Source: Pseudomonas sivasensis (GTDB lineage: Bacteria; Pseudomonadota; Gammaproteobacteria; Pseudomonadales; Pseudomonadaceae). From it: 64,000 nucleotides of DNA. The notes under the pieces are model-generated. The model saw only the letters and a list, made by a program, of their open reading frames with translations. It made no database searches and was not told the origin of the DNA. Positions 1 through 8,949 of this stretch are shown here, one piece after another. Numbering within the stretch: position 1 is the first letter of the stretch; the number at the start of each line of letters is the position of its first letter. The stretch spans positions 434,001 through 498,000 of the forward strand of contig NZ_JAAOWU010000001.1 of assembly GCF_013778505.1 (NCBI RefSeq), in the 5' to 3' direction. Both the position numbers and the translations under genes were made by a program.

Positions 1-82
1 GGTCCAGGCTGGCTACATCCACCGGTGCCGCCTGGGCATTCAGGCACAGCAGGCAAGCCGACAACAAAAGCGCTATTCGCAC
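1..82 (-). CDS. Start of an exported protein gene (truncated by window edge)
   Basis: A GTG at 82-80 on the minus strand is preceded by a purine-rich GGAGAGGGAGA stretch. It opens a frame that runs off the window after 27 codons. The peptide has a hydrophobic stretch (IALLLSACLLCLNAQA) followed by AP, so it looks like a Sec signal peptide with an AQA-type signal peptidase I site. An LSAC tetrad could be read as a lipobox, but it sits too close to the N-terminus to be convincing. The gene is divergent from yaaA, with about 120 bp between the starts. The mature protein is outside the window, so no function can be given. Confidence 0.55.
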   Translation of the reverse strand, partial: MRIALLLSACLLCLNAQAAPVDVASLD

Positions 83-201
83 GCAGGGTCTCCCTCTCCA
101 GAGTCACCGGCCATCATAGCGGATCGCGCCTATCGCCATCATAGGTGGAGTCAAAACGCCCGAGCCCCTAGAATCCCCCCACGATTACAGGAGACGACTT
201 C

Positions 202-981
202 ATGCTGACGGTGATTTCCCCCGCCAAAACCCTCGATTTCGAATCAAAACCGGCGACCCCACGCTTCACCCAGCCGCAGTTCCTGGACCATTCCCAGGAA
301 TTGATCGAGCAACTGCGTGAGTTCAGCCCAGCGCAAATCAGCGCACTCATGCACGTCTCCGACAAAATCGGCGGCCTCAACGCCGCACGTTTCGGCAGCT
401 GGACCCCGGCTTTCACCCCCGAAAACGCCAAACAAGCCTTGCTGGCATTCAAGGGCGACGTGTACACCGGCCTCAACGCCGACACCTTCACCGATGCCGA
501 CTTCAGCTACGCACAGGACCATCTGCGCATGCTCTCGGGCCTCTACGGCCTGCTGCGCCCTCTGGACCTGATGATGCCGTATCGCCTGGAGATGGGCACC
601 AAACTGGCCAACGCACGTGGCAAGGACCTGTACGCCTTCTGGGGCACGCGCATCAGCGAATGGCTGAACGAAGCCCTGGCCGAGCAAGGCGATGACGTGC
701 TGCTCAACCTGGCGTCCAACGAGTACTTCTCGGCGGTCAAGCGCACAGCCCTGAACGCGCGGATCATCAACACCGAGTTCAAAGACCTGAAGAACGGCCA
801 ATACAAGATCATCAGCTTCTACGCCAAAAAGGCCCGGGGCATGATGAGCCGCTTTGTGATTGAAGAACGCATCAACGATCCCGCCAAGCTCAAGCAGTTC
901 GATGTGCAGGGTTATCGCTTCAATGCGGAGCAGTCCAAACCGGACAACCTGGTGTTTTTGCGCGATCACGCACCGGAATAA
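202..981 (+). CDS. yaaA: Peroxide stress protein YaaA (DUF328/UPF0246)
   Basis: The 259-residue product has the length and N-terminus ([13 protein letters not shown]) of the YaaA/UPF0246 family. In E. coli YaaA belongs to the OxyR peroxide response and limits free intracellular iron, protecting DNA and proteins from Fenton damage. It is cytoplasmic, with no signal peptide or membrane segment. The start is supported by an AGGAGA ribosome site about 8 nt upstream. It is monocistronic here, divergent from the truncated exported gene, and followed by a REPIN and the long algD regulatory region. A 248-codon frame opposite it is a codon-bias shadow. Confidence 0.93.
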   Translation: MLTVISPAKTLDFESKPATPRFTQPQFLDHSQELIEQLREFSPAQISALMHVSDKIGGLNAARFGSWTPAFTPENAKQALLAFKGDVYTGLNADTFTDADFSYAQDHLRMLSGLYGLLRPLDLMMPYRLEMGTKLANARGKDLYAFWGTRISEWLNEALAEQGDDVLLNLASNEYFSAVKRTALNARIINTEFKDLKNGQYKIISFYAKKARGMMSRFVIEERINDPAKLKQFDVQGYRFNAEQSKPDNLVFLRDHAPE

Positions 982-1004
982 AGCTCTCAACAGCTCCGAT
1001 TTTC

Positions 1005-1099
1005 AAATGTGGGAGGGGGCTTGCTCCCGATAACAGAGTGTCAGTCACTGATTGGGTGACTGATACACCGCTATCGGGAGCAAGCCCCCTCCCACATTT
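1005..1099. repeat. REPIN (inverted REP doublet)
   Basis: Two REP units face each other: AAATGTGGGAGGGGGCTTGC... on the left and its near-exact complement ending GCAAGCCCCCTCCCACATTT on the right. They are separated by a spacer ending CTGATACACCGC. The pair lies 24 bp downstream of the yaaA stop. This is the P. fluorescens group I type REPIN and can fold into a long hairpin. It may act as the yaaA 3' end; no separate U-tract terminator is visible. Confidence 0.9.
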
Positions 1100-1200
1100 T
1101 TATCTGCGTTGAATCCGACAAACGCCAACGTTTTGACGTCAAAAAATACCCTGTCGCATTCCTAACGTTTCTTTCACTCGACATTTCTAAATTTTTTTCG

Positions 1201-1310
1201 TAGTGGCACCACTTTTTTAAAACACTAGTGGCACAAAACTATCTCTCCAAGCCAACTCCCTATAACTACTGGCCCAAATAGCAAGTGCTATCAATATAGT
1301 ACTAGTGCCA
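1201..1310. promoter_or_regulatory. Repeated TGGCAC motifs upstream of algD (possible AmrZ sites)
   Basis: TAGTGGCAC occurs at 1201-1209 and again at 1226-1234, exactly 25 bp apart. An inverted copy (TAGTGCCA, giving TGGCAC on the minus strand) lies at 1303-1310. They sit roughly 55 to 160 bp before the -35 element of the algD promoter. In P. aeruginosa the ribbon-helix-helix protein AmrZ (AlgZ) binds TGGCA-type sites upstream of algD. Assigning these to AmrZ is inference from motif and position. The region is AT-richer than the surrounding genes. Confidence 0.4.
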
Positions 1311-1358
1311 TCCCTCCTAATATTTCAAGAAATTTCAGCGCTCTAGATAGGCGGTCTG

Positions 1359-1385
1359 GAACTTCGTCCCAAAGCACGGCTCATA
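1359..1385 (+). promoter_or_regulatory. algD promoter, AlgU/AlgT (sigma22, RpoE-like) type
   Basis: GAACTT at 1359-1364 is followed after exactly 16 bp by TCATA at 1381-1385. This matches the extracytoplasmic sigma factor consensus GAACTT-N16/17-TCtga that drives algD in P. aeruginosa. Transcription would start near 1391, leaving a leader of about 460 nt before AlgD; the long leader is also a known feature of algD. The promoter is expected to depend on MucA-controlled AlgU. Confidence 0.8.
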
Positions 1386-1390
1386 CCACC

Positions 1391-1854
1391 GGTAACGAAA
1401 TTCTCTGTCTCTGTAGGAGATGACTTACATGGCGACCAACGGAAGTAGCGAAGTTGTCATATTAAACTTTGACTCATTGGTCATATTGCCAACCGATTAA
1501 TTAAGAGCGGCGACAAGGATGATTTGCTTCTCCCTATAAGGCCAGGGCTAAGCCTCCCCTAATGGTCAGTGACACAACCCAAGGCATTGATATTTAAAGG
1601 CTTGCCGCCTCTATCAAAGCCCTGCGGCACTGGCGCCAGGCCCTTCTCCCAGGAAGGCCGGCTGCATTTGAGGGCAGGTCCCAACAATAAGGCCAAGTTG
1701 CGCACAACTTGAGTGCAATCGTTAGTCACTCATTATTCAACATGCCTGTACGCGGTAAGTCGGCGTCTATTCGCCTAACTTTCGTGGCATTTGTGACGCT
1801 TGCAAACATGAACTCCGGCCATTAATTGGCATGATTAACACAGAGGTAAATGCG
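1391..1854 (+). promoter_or_regulatory. algD mRNA leader
   Basis: This stretch lies between the predicted start of transcription and algD. It holds a possible 23-codon leader ORF (1429-1500). A sequence ACAAGGATGA at 1513-1522 fits the RsmA/CsrA consensus. A perfect 7-bp inverted repeat CAAGTTG/CAACTTG with a 4-nt loop lies at 1694-1711. A direct repeat GTCATATT occurs at 1456 and 1480. No larger gene is visible. Its length suggests post-transcriptional control of the operon, which is inference. Confidence 0.5.
1429..1500 (+). CDS. Possible 23-codon leader ORF in the algD leader
   Basis: An ATG at 1429 is preceded by AGGAGA at 1415-1420, an ideal Shine-Dalgarno at 8 nt spacing, and begins about 38 nt after the predicted AlgU start site. 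The frame encodes 23 residues, beginning MATNGSSEVV and ending ILPTD, and stops with TAA. It has no signal peptide and no obvious run of one amino acid as in classical attenuators. The very good ribosome site is the main support. It could instead be an RsmA-accessible GGA hairpin with no peptide role. Confidence 0.35.
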   Translation: MATNGSSEVVILNFDSLVILPTD

Positions 1855-3171
1855 ATGCGCATCAGCATATTTGGTCTAGGTTACGTTGGCGCAGTGTGTG
1901 CCGGTTGCTTGTCTGCCCGTGGCCACGAAGTGGTAGGCGTAGACATCTCCAAGGATAAGATCGACCTGATCAACGCTGGCAAATCGCCAATCGTTGAACC
2001 GGGTCTGGGCGAGCTGTTGAGCCAGGGTATCGAAACCGGTCGACTGCGCGGCACCACCAACTTCGCCGACGCCATCCGTGATACCGACCTGTCGATGATT
2101 TGCGTCGGTACGCCGAGCAAGAAAAACGGCGATCTGGAACTCGACTACATCGAAGCCGTGTGCCGCGAGATCGGTTTTGTCCTGCGTGACAAAGCCACCC
2201 GCCACACCGTCGTCGTGCGTAGCACCGTACTGCCAGGCACCGTGGCCAACGTGGTAATCCCGATCCTCGAAGACTGCTCCGGCAAGAAAGCCGGCGTCGA
2301 CTTCGGTGTCGCGGTCAACCCGGAATTCCTGCGTGAATCCACCGCCATCGCCGACTACGACTTGCCACCGATGACCGTCATCGGCGAGTTCGACAAAGCT
2401 TCCGGCGATGTCCTGCAATCCCTGTACGAAGAACTCGACGCACCGATCATCCGCAAGGACATCGCCGTTGCCGAGATGATCAAGTACACCTGCAACGTGT
2501 GGCACGCCACCAAGGTGACCTTCGCCAACGAGATCGGCAACATCGCCAAGGCCGTCGGCGTCGATGGTCGTGAAGTGATGGAAGTGGTCTGCCAAGACAA
2601 GACCCTCAACCTGTCCCAGTACTACATGCGCCCAGGCTTTGCGTTCGGCGGCTCGTGCCTGCCAAAAGACGTGCGCGCCCTGACCTACCGCGCCAGCACC
2701 CTGGACGTGGAAGCGCCGCTGCTCAACTCGCTGATGCGCAGCAACGAGTCCCAGGTGCAGAACGCCTTCGACATCGTTGCCGGCCACGACAAACGCAAAG
2801 TCGCCCTGCTGGGCCTGAGCTTCAAGGCCGGTACCGACGACCTGCGTGAAAGCCCGCTGGTAGAGCTGGCAGAAATGCTGATCGGCAAAGGTTTCGACCT
2901 GAGCATCTACGACAGCAACGTCGAGTACGCCCGTGTCCACGGTGCGAACAAAGATTACATCGAAGGCAAGATCCCGCACGTGTCGTCCCTGCTCAACTCG
3001 GACTTCGACGACGTGATCAACAACTCCGACGTGATCATCCTCGGTAACCGTGACGAGAAATTCCGCGCCCTGGCGCAGAACGCACCGCACGGCAAGCAAG
3101 TGATCGACCTGGTGGGCTTCATGTCCAAAGCCACCTGCGCGACCGGTCGCACCGAAGGCATCTGCTGGTAA
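1855..3171 (+). CDS. algD: GDP-mannose 6-dehydrogenase AlgD
   Basis: AlgD oxidises GDP-mannose with two NAD+ to GDP-mannuronate, the committed and often rate-limiting step of alginate synthesis, in the cytoplasm. The product from 1855 has 438 residues. Residues 7-12 are the GLGYVG Rossmann motif, and the catalytic cysteine is C268 in GFAFGGSCLPKD, the same number as in P. aeruginosa. A frame start at 1831 would add eight residues. The start at 1855 is preferred because AGAGGT lies 7 nt upstream and because AlgD proteins begin MRISIFG. It is the first gene of the operon, after the AlgU promoter and long leader. Confidence 0.97.
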   Translation: MRISIFGLGYVGAVCAGCLSARGHEVVGVDISKDKIDLINAGKSPIVEPGLGELLSQGIETGRLRGTTNFADAIRDTDLSMICVGTPSKKNGDLELDYIEAVCREIGFVLRDKATRHTVVVRSTVLPGTVANVVIPILEDCSGKKAGVDFGVAVNPEFLRESTAIADYDLPPMTVIGEFDKASGDVLQSLYEELDAPIIRKDIAVAEMIKYTCNVWHATKVTFANEIGNIAKAVGVDGREVMEVVCQDKTLNLSQYYMRPGFAFGGSCLPKDVRALTYRASTLDVEAPLLNSLMRSNESQVQNAFDIVAGHDKRKVALLGLSFKAGTDDLRESPLVELAEMLIGKGFDLSIYDSNVEYARVHGANKDYIEGKIPHVSSLLNSDFDDVINNSDVIILGNRDEKFRALAQNAPHGKQVIDLVGFMSKATCATGRTEGICW

Positions 3172-3183
3172 CAGCAACGGCAA

Positions 3184-3230
3184 GTTTCAGGCGGCGCGCG
3201 TTTCCATCCCCAGCGCTCGCCGCCTGAAAC
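3184..3230 (+). repeat. Perfect 12-bp inverted repeat between algD and alg8
   Basis: GTTTCAGGCGGC at 3184-3195 is perfectly complementary to GCCGCCTGAAAC at 3219-3230, with a 23-nt loop. The hairpin fills most of the 83-nt gap between algD and alg8. No T-run follows, so it is not a standard intrinsic terminator. An RNA stability element or partial attenuator that separates algD from the rest of the operon is possible. Confidence 0.6.
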
Positions 3231-3254
3231 CTCCTTCACCTTCGGAAGATGCTT

Positions 3255-4736
3255 ATGTCCAAGTTAAAACACGTACTACTGCAATCCGCCGGCTGGCTGT
3301 TCTTCCTCAGCCTGCTGATGGGTCTCGCCCTGCTGTTGCCGGCGAGTACGTTCGACTCCGAGTCGAAGAATTTTATTTTCCTGATTGGCGCCGTCGGTAT
3401 CTGGCGCTATTCGATGGGTGCTACGCATTTCTTTCGCGGCATGCTGTTCTTGTACGTGGTCTACCCGCACCTGCGTCGTAAAGTGCGCAAGCTGGGCAAG
3501 GCCGCCGACCCGTCCCATGTGTTCCTGATGGTTACAAGCTTCAGGATCGATGCGCTGACCACCGCGCAGGTCTACAGCTCCGTGATCCGCGAGGCCATCG
3601 AATGCGGCTTCCCCACCACCGTGGTCTGCTCGCTGGTGGAAATGTCCGATGAGCTGCTGGTCAAGAGCCTCTGGGAGAAGATGAACCCTCCAGAGCACGT
3701 GAAGCTCGACTTCGTGCGCATCGCCGGCACCGGCAAGCGCGACGGCCTGGCCTTCGGTTTCCGCGCCATCTCCCGCCACTTGCCGGACGACCGCGCCGTG
3801 GTGGCGGTGATCGATGGCGACACCGTGCTTGCCGAAGGCGTAGTGCGCAAAACCGTGCCGTGGTTCCAGCTGTTCGGCAATGTCGGCGGCCTGACCACCA
3901 ACGAGTTCTGCGAAGTACGCGGCGGCTACATCATGAGCGAGTGGCACAAACTGCGCTTCGCCCAGCGCCACATCAACATGTGCTCCATGGCCCTGTCCAA
4001 GCGCGTGCTGACCATGACCGGTCGCATGTCGGTGTTCCGCGCCAGCGTGGTCACCGACCCGGGCTTTATCGCCGACGTGGAAAGCGACTCGCTGCAACAC
4101 TGGCGCCTGGGCCGCTTCAAGTTCCTCACCGGCGACGATAAGTCCAGCTGGTTCAGCCTGATGCGCTTGGGCTACGACACCTTCTACGTGCCGGACGCCG
4201 CGATCAACACCGTGGAACACCCGCCGGAAAAGAGCTTTATCAAGGCCAGCCGCAAGCTGATGTTCCGCTGGTACGGCAACAACCTGCGCCAGAACTCCCG
4301 CGCCCTCGGCCTGGGCGTACGCCGCCTCGGTCTGTTCACCAGCGTGGTGCTGTTCGACCAGCGCGTGTCGATGTGGACCTCCCTGCTCGGCCTGACCGTG
4401 GCGATTATCGCCACCTTCAAATACGGCGGCGCGTTCATCCTCGCGTACCTGCTGTGGATCGGTATTACCCGCCTGATCCTCACGCTGTTGCTGTCGTGTT
4501 CCGGCCACAAGATCGGCCCGGCTTACCCGGCGATTCTCTATTACAACCAGATCATGGGCGCGCTGGTGAAGATCTACGTGTTCTTCCGCCTTGATCAACA
4601 GTCCTGGACTCGCCAGGACACCAAACTGACCCGCGATTTGGCCAGCTTTCAACGTTGGTTCAACACCTGGTCGTCTCGGACCATGACCTTCTCCGCCGGC
4701 AGCATTTTCGTCGCCGTGTTGCTGATGATGGTCTGA
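3255..4736 (+). CDS. alg8: Alginate polymerase, glycosyltransferase family 2 subunit Alg8
   Basis: Alg8 is the inner-membrane processive glycosyltransferase that polymerises mannuronate from GDP-mannuronate, working with Alg44. The product has 493 residues. There are hydrophobic N-terminal segments, then a cytoplasmic GT2 domain with DGD at residues 187-189 and an [12 protein letters not shown] segment (acceptor and QxxRW-like region), then several C-terminal membrane segments and a final hydrophobic tail. The frame also has an ATG at 3249, but GGAAG at 3244-3248 fits 3255 (6-nt spacing). Activity is expected to require c-di-GMP bound to Alg44. Confidence 0.95.
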   Translation: MSKLKHVLLQSAGWLFFLSLLMGLALLLPASTFDSESKNFIFLIGAVGIWRYSMGATHFFRGMLFLYVVYPHLRRKVRKLGKAADPSHVFLMVTSFRIDALTTAQVYSSVIREAIECGFPTTVVCSLVEMSDELLVKSLWEKMNPPEHVKLDFVRIAGTGKRDGLAFGFRAISRHLPDDRAVVAVIDGDTVLAEGVVRKTVPWFQLFGNVGGLTTNEFCEVRGGYIMSEWHKLRFAQRHINMCSMALSKRVLTMTGRMSVFRASVVTDPGFIADVESDSLQHWRLGRFKFLTGDDKSSWFSLMRLGYDTFYVPDAAINTVEHPPEKSFIKASRKLMFRWYGNNLRQNSRALGLGVRRLGLFTSVVLFDQRVSMWTSLLGLTVAIIATFKYGGAFILAYLLWIGITRLILTLLLSCSGHKIGPAYPAILYYNQIMGALVKIYVFFRLDQQSWTRQDTKLTRDLASFQRWFNTWSSRTMTFSAGSIFVAVLLMMV

Positions 4737-4773
4737 CCCTGCCAAGCCTGAATTAACTAGGAAATCGAAAATT

Positions 4774-5940
4774 ATGAACAGCCAAGCAAACGTCAATGTT
4801 GTCCACGAATCCGAAGCCCAACGCCAACACGCACGGGTAAAAATCCCGGCCAAATTGCGCTTCTTCGGCAATGACGGCAAACCCACCGAAGCGCGGGTTC
4901 TGGACCTGTCCGCCGGTGGCCTGGCATTCACTGCAACCCAACCGCTCAACGTCGGCGAAGTGCACAAGGGTCGCCTGCAGTTCGTGATCGATAACCTCGG
5001 TCTGGCGATGGACGTCGAATTGCAGATCCGCTCTTACGACCGCCAGAGCGGCCGTACCGGTTGCCAGTTCCAGAACCTGGAACAGCAGGATATTTCCACC
5101 CTGCGCCACCTGATCACCTCGCACTTGTCCGGCGACATCGTGTCCATGGGTGACGTGCTGGCGACCCTGCAACGCGACAACTTCACCAAGGCGCGCAAGG
5201 TCAAGGACAGCGGCAGCGGCATGACCGCACTCGGTCGCCTGCGTGCAGTGACGTTCAGCGCGGGGATCTTCATCGTGGGCCTGGCGGCGTTCGGGTTTGT
5301 CTTCAAGTCGGTGTACGGCATGTACTTCGTCAGCCACGCCCAGGCCGGTCTGGTCAGCGTGCCGGGTATGAACGTGACGATGCCGCGCGACGGCACCGTG
5401 CAAAGCCTGCTCAAAGGTGACGCGATCGCCGCCAAAGGCGCGCCGCTGGCGACCTTCAGCACCAGCATGCTGGATGTGCTCAAGGGCCATTTGGACGAAG
5501 ACCAGCTACAACCGGCCAAGGTTGAAGAACTGTTCGGCAAGCAAATGACCGGCACCCTGACCTCGCCGTGTGATTGCGTGGTTGCCCAGCAAATGGTCGC
5601 CGACGGTCAGTACGCCAGCAAAGGCGATGTGATCTTCCAACTGGTGCCACGCGGCGCTCCGGCCAATGTGGAAGCGCGTTTCACCTATCGCCAGTTCGGC
5701 GACGTGCGCCCAGGTACGCCAGTGAGCTTCCAGGTTGCCGACGAAGACCAAGTGCGTACCGGCACCATCGTCAGCAGCACCAGCCTGAACAGCGCCGACC
5801 TGTCCTCCGACATCCGCGTACAGATCAAGCCTGATGCACCGCTGGACAGCGCATTCGCCGGCCGCCCGGTGGAAGTCACCAGCGACCGTGGCCCATCGCT
5901 GAACTGGCTGATCGATAAAGCCATGGCTGCCGGACTGTAA
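4774..5940 (+). CDS. alg44: Alginate copolymerase and c-di-GMP receptor Alg44
   Basis: The 388-residue product has an N-terminal PilZ domain with R17 and R21 (RxxxR), then D44 and S46 in DLSAGG. These are the c-di-GMP contacts described for P. aeruginosa Alg44. One membrane segment lies near residues 160-180. It is followed by a periplasmic HlyD/membrane-fusion-like domain. Binding of c-di-GMP activates polymerisation by Alg8. The gene lies 37 nt after alg8 and 8 nt before algK, so translation is probably linked. Confidence 0.95.
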   Translation: MNSQANVNVVHESEAQRQHARVKIPAKLRFFGNDGKPTEARVLDLSAGGLAFTATQPLNVGEVHKGRLQFVIDNLGLAMDVELQIRSYDRQSGRTGCQFQNLEQQDISTLRHLITSHLSGDIVSMGDVLATLQRDNFTKARKVKDSGSGMTALGRLRAVTFSAGIFIVGLAAFGFVFKSVYGMYFVSHAQAGLVSVPGMNVTMPRDGTVQSLLKGDAIAAKGAPLATFSTSMLDVLKGHLDEDQLQPAKVEELFGKQMTGTLTSPCDCVVAQQMVADGQYASKGDVIFQLVPRGAPANVEARFTYRQFGDVRPGTPVSFQVADEDQVRTGTIVSSTSLNSADLSSDIRVQIKPDAPLDSAFAGRPVEVTSDRGPSLNWLIDKAMAAGL

Positions 5941-5948
5941 GCGAGGAG

Positions 5949-7454
5949 ATGCCTGTGATGACGCGCCTAAAAACACCGCAATCCCTGTGGGAGCGGGCTT
6001 GCTCGCGATGGGATCAGCGCGGTTTGCCTGACGGACCGGGTCGCCTGTATCGGGAGCAAGCCCCCTCCCACATGGGTTCGGTGGCGTTGCTGGCTATTGC
6101 GGTGAGCCTCGCCGGTTGCGCCGGCCTGCCCGACCAACGCCTGGCCAATGAAGCGCTTAAGCGTGGCGACACCGTCACCGCGCAGCAGAATTACCAGCAA
6201 CTGGCAGACCTGGGTTACAGCGAGGCCCAAGTGGGCCTGGCCGATATCCAGGTAGGCACCCGCGATCCGGCGCAAATCAAACAGGCCGAAGCCACTTACC
6301 GTGCAGCGGCAGACACTTCGCCGCGCGCCCAGGCTCGCCTGGGGCGCCTGCTGGTGGCCAAGCCTGGCTCCACCGAAGCCGAGCACCATGAAGCTGAAGG
6401 CCTGCTGAAAAAAGCCTTTGCCAATGGTGAAGGCAACACCCTGATTCCACTGGCGATGCTGTACCTGCAATACCCGCACAGCTTCCCGAATGTGAACGCC
6501 CAGCAGCAAATCAGCAAATGGCAGGCCGACGGTTACCCGGAAGCCGGCCTTGCCCAAGTGCTGCTGTATCGCACCCAAGGCACCTACGACCAGCACCTGG
6601 ATGATGTGGAGCGCATCTGCAAAGCCGCGCTGAACACCACCGATATCTGCTACGTCGAGCTGGCCACGGTCTATCAGAAACAAGCCGCGCCGGAAAAACA
6701 GGCCGAATTGCTCAAGCAGATGGAAGCCGGTTACAGCCGTGGCACCGTCACCGCCCAGCGCGTCGACAGCGTCGCCCGTGTGCTCGGCGATGCCACCCTT
6801 GGCACGCCGGACGAAAAAACCGCCCAGGCCCTGCTGGAAAAAATCGCCCCTGGCTACCCGGCGTCCTGGGTCAGCCTCGCGCAACTGCTCTACGACTTCC
6901 CGGAACTGGGCGACGTCGACCAAATGATGAAGTACCTCGACAACGGCCGCGCGGCCGACCAGCCTCGCGCCGAACTGCTCCTGGGCAAGCTCTACTACGA
7001 AGGCAAGTGGGTACCGGCCGATGCCAAGGCCGCCGAAGCGCACTTCGAAAAAGCCGTGGGCAAGGAAGTCGCTGCCGATTACTACCTCGGCCAGATCTAC
7101 CGCCGTGGCTACCTCGGCAAGGTCTACCCGCAAAAGGCCCTGGACCACTTGCTGACCGCGGCGCGAAACGGCCAGAACAGCGCCGACTTCGCCATCGCCC
7201 AACTGTTTTCCCAAGGCAAGGGCACCAAGCCCGACCCATTGAACGCCTATGTCTTCAGCCAATTGGCCAAAGCCCAGGACACCCCGCAAGCCGTTGAGCT
7301 GGCCACCCAGCTCGAAGCACCGCTGACGCCGGAACAACGCGCCCAGGGCCAACGCCTGGTGCAACAGGAACTGGCCGCCCGCGGCACCCTGGCCCAGAGC
7401 ACGTTGCAACTGCACGCCCTGGATGAAGAAGACGACGGCGAGGAATCCCTATGA
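5949..7454 (+). CDS. algK: Alginate outer-membrane lipoprotein AlgK, signal region interrupted by a REPIN
   Basis: AlgK is the TPR/Sel1-like periplasmic lipoprotein that helps place the AlgE porin and holds the export complex together. The frame has 501 residues against about 475 in P. aeruginosa. The extra length is N-terminal. A REPIN (5986-6072) is read in frame and inserts a 29-residue, highly charged segment before the hydrophobic stretch [13 protein letters not shown]; the lipobox is LAGC at residues 54-57. Repeated helical motifs fill the rest. The start has GCGAGGAG just upstream. An internal ATG at 6072 would give a short leader without basic residues. The gene ends with ATGA overlap into algE. 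Confidence 0.9.
   Translation: MPVMTRLKTPQSLWERACSRWDQRGLPDGPGRLYREQAPSHMGSVALLAIAVSLAGCAGLPDQRLANEALKRGDTVTAQQNYQQLADLGYSEAQVGLADIQVGTRDPAQIKQAEATYRAAADTSPRAQARLGRLLVAKPGSTEAEHHEAEGLLKKAFANGEGNTLIPLAMLYLQYPHSFPNVNAQQQISKWQADGYPEAGLAQVLLYRTQGTYDQHLDDVERICKAALNTTDICYVELATVYQKQAAPEKQAELLKQMEAGYSRGTVTAQRVDSVARVLGDATLGTPDEKTAQALLEKIAPGYPASWVSLAQLLYDFPELGDVDQMMKYLDNGRAADQPRAELLLGKLYYEGKWVPADAKAAEAHFEKAVGKEVAADYYLGQIYRRGYLGKVYPQKALDHLLTAARNGQNSADFAIAQLFSQGKGTKPDPLNAYVFSQLAKAQDTPQAVELATQLEAPLTPEQRAQGQRLVQQELAARGTLAQSTLQLHALDEEDDGEESL
5986..6072. repeat. REPIN inserted in frame within the algK signal-peptide region
   Basis: The left unit begins TGTGGGAGCGGGCTTGCTCG and the right unit ends GGGAGCAAGCCCCCTCCCACA, in inverted orientation. 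The element spans 87 bp, exactly 29 codons, with no stop in the algK frame. Deleting it joins ...KTPQS to [11 protein letters not shown]..., giving a normal short basic n-region, hydrophobic core and lipobox. This supports insertion into a pre-existing signal sequence. Confidence 0.88.
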
Positions 7455-8935
7455 AGCTCAACCCATTCGTCAAGGCCGGTATTGGCCTGACCTTCGCCCT
7501 GCTGTGGTCGTGCCCGACCCTGGCCGCGCTGACTGAAGCCAAGAACTTCGGCCTGGAAGTGAAAATCACCGGCCAGTCCGAAGATGACCGCGACCTGGGC
7601 ACGCAAAAAGGCGGCGACGTCAACGGCGTCGGTATCGACCTGCGCCCTTGGATCTACGGTGAAAGCGGCAACTGGAGCGCCTACGCCATGGGCCAGGCGG
7701 TTGCATCGAGCGACATCATCGAGACCGACACCCTGCAACAGTCGGCCGACGACGAAAACCAGCAAACCACCAACAACGACCGCAAGACCAAGAAGAACTA
7801 CTTGGCGATGCGCGAATTCTGGGTCGGCTACAGCGGCTTCACACCCTACCCTGGCGAGATCCTCAAGCTCGGTCGCCAACGCCTGCGCAATGACGACGGC
7901 CAATGGCGCGACACCAACATCGAAGCGCTGAACTGGACCTTCGACACCACCTTGCTCAAAGCCAACGTGGGCGTCGCCGAACGCTTCAGCGAATACCGCA
8001 CCGACCTCAAGGAACTGTCGCCTGTCGACAAGGACCGCCAGCACCTCTACGCCGACGCCGCTTACCAGTGGACGCCAGGCCAGTGGATCGGCTTGCGCGG
8101 TCATCACACCCATGACAACGGCAAGCTCGACTACCCGGAACCGGGTCAACCCACCGACTCGTTGGACAAGCGCGAAAACGGCGACCTGACCTGGCTCGGC
8201 ATCGAAGCCAACAGCGACGCCTACAACTGGCGCAACACCAACACCGTCAACTACTGGGCAAGCGTGACAGGCATGCGTGGCGACCGCGACAAGGTCAACG
8301 CGTTGAAGTCTGACGGTTCGAGCCCCGATCAGGCCAAGCGCAGTGACAATCTCAGTGGCTGGGCCACCGATATCGGCGTGCGCCTGCGCCTCGACCCGCA
8401 GTGGCAAGTGGGTGCGGCTTACTCCCGCGCCAGCGCCGATTACGAGCAGAACGGCCTGCAAAGCAACCGTTCGAACTGGACCGGTACTCAGTCCCGCGTG
8501 CACCGCTTCGGCGAAGCGTTTCGCGGCGAGATGAACAACATGCAGTCCATGAGCCTGTTCGGGTCCTGGCAGTTGCGCGAGGACTACGACGCCAGCCTGG
8601 TGTACCACAAGTTCTGGCGCGTGGATGGCAACAAGCCGGTGAGCAGCAACGGCATTGCCGCGCTGGATAACACCACCGACGCCGCCGGTGACATCGTCGC
8701 CAGCACCTCCTTGCCACTGGCCGACGGCAAGAAAGACCTCGGTCAGGAGATGGACCTGGTCGTCACCAAGTACTTCAAGAAAGGCCTTCTGCCGGCCGCG
8801 CTCAGCCAGTCGGTTGACGAACCCTCGGCCCTGGTGCGTTTCCGTGCCGGTGTGTTCAAACCGGGCGACGCTTATGGCAGCAAAGTCGACTCCTACATGC
8901 ACCGCGCCTTTGTCGACGTGGTCTGGAAATTCTGA
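7451..8935 (+). CDS. algE: Alginate outer-membrane porin AlgE
   Basis: AlgE is the 18-strand beta-barrel that exports alginate across the outer membrane. The product has 494 residues, a signal peptide ending near LAALTEA, alternating aromatic and polar strands throughout, and a C-terminal phenylalanine (VDVVWKF), the usual outer-membrane insertion signature. It overlaps algK by 4 nt (ATGA) and its stop overlaps the region of the algG start, so the genes are translationally coupled. AlgE works with AlgK and the periplasmic scaffold of AlgG, AlgX and AlgL. Confidence 0.95.
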   Translation: MKLNPFVKAGIGLTFALLWSCPTLAALTEAKNFGLEVKITGQSEDDRDLGTQKGGDVNGVGIDLRPWIYGESGNWSAYAMGQAVASSDIIETDTLQQSADDENQQTTNNDRKTKKNYLAMREFWVGYSGFTPYPGEILKLGRQRLRNDDGQWRDTNIEALNWTFDTTLLKANVGVAERFSEYRTDLKELSPVDKDRQHLYADAAYQWTPGQWIGLRGHHTHDNGKLDYPEPGQPTDSLDKRENGDLTWLGIEANSDAYNWRNTNTVNYWASVTGMRGDRDKVNALKSDGSSPDQAKRSDNLSGWATDIGVRLRLDPQWQVGAAYSRASADYEQNGLQSNRSNWTGTQSRVHRFGEAFRGEMNNMQSMSLFGSWQLREDYDASLVYHKFWRVDGNKPVSSNGIAALDNTTDAAGDIVASTSLPLADGKKDLGQEMDLVVTKYFKKGLLPAALSQSVDEPSALVRFRAGVFKPGDAYGSKVDSYMHRAFVDVVWKF

Positions 8936-8949
8936 TGGGAGCCTGCGCA

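Noticed and set aside
1005..1099. Intrinsic terminator of yaaA
   Set aside because: The hairpin is a REPIN shared by many sites and lacks a proper T-run; it may act as a 3' end but is not a classical terminator.
5949..6074. Frameshift or pseudogene in algK
   Set aside because: The frame is open through the REPIN, which is exactly 29 codons long, and the rest of AlgK is intact.
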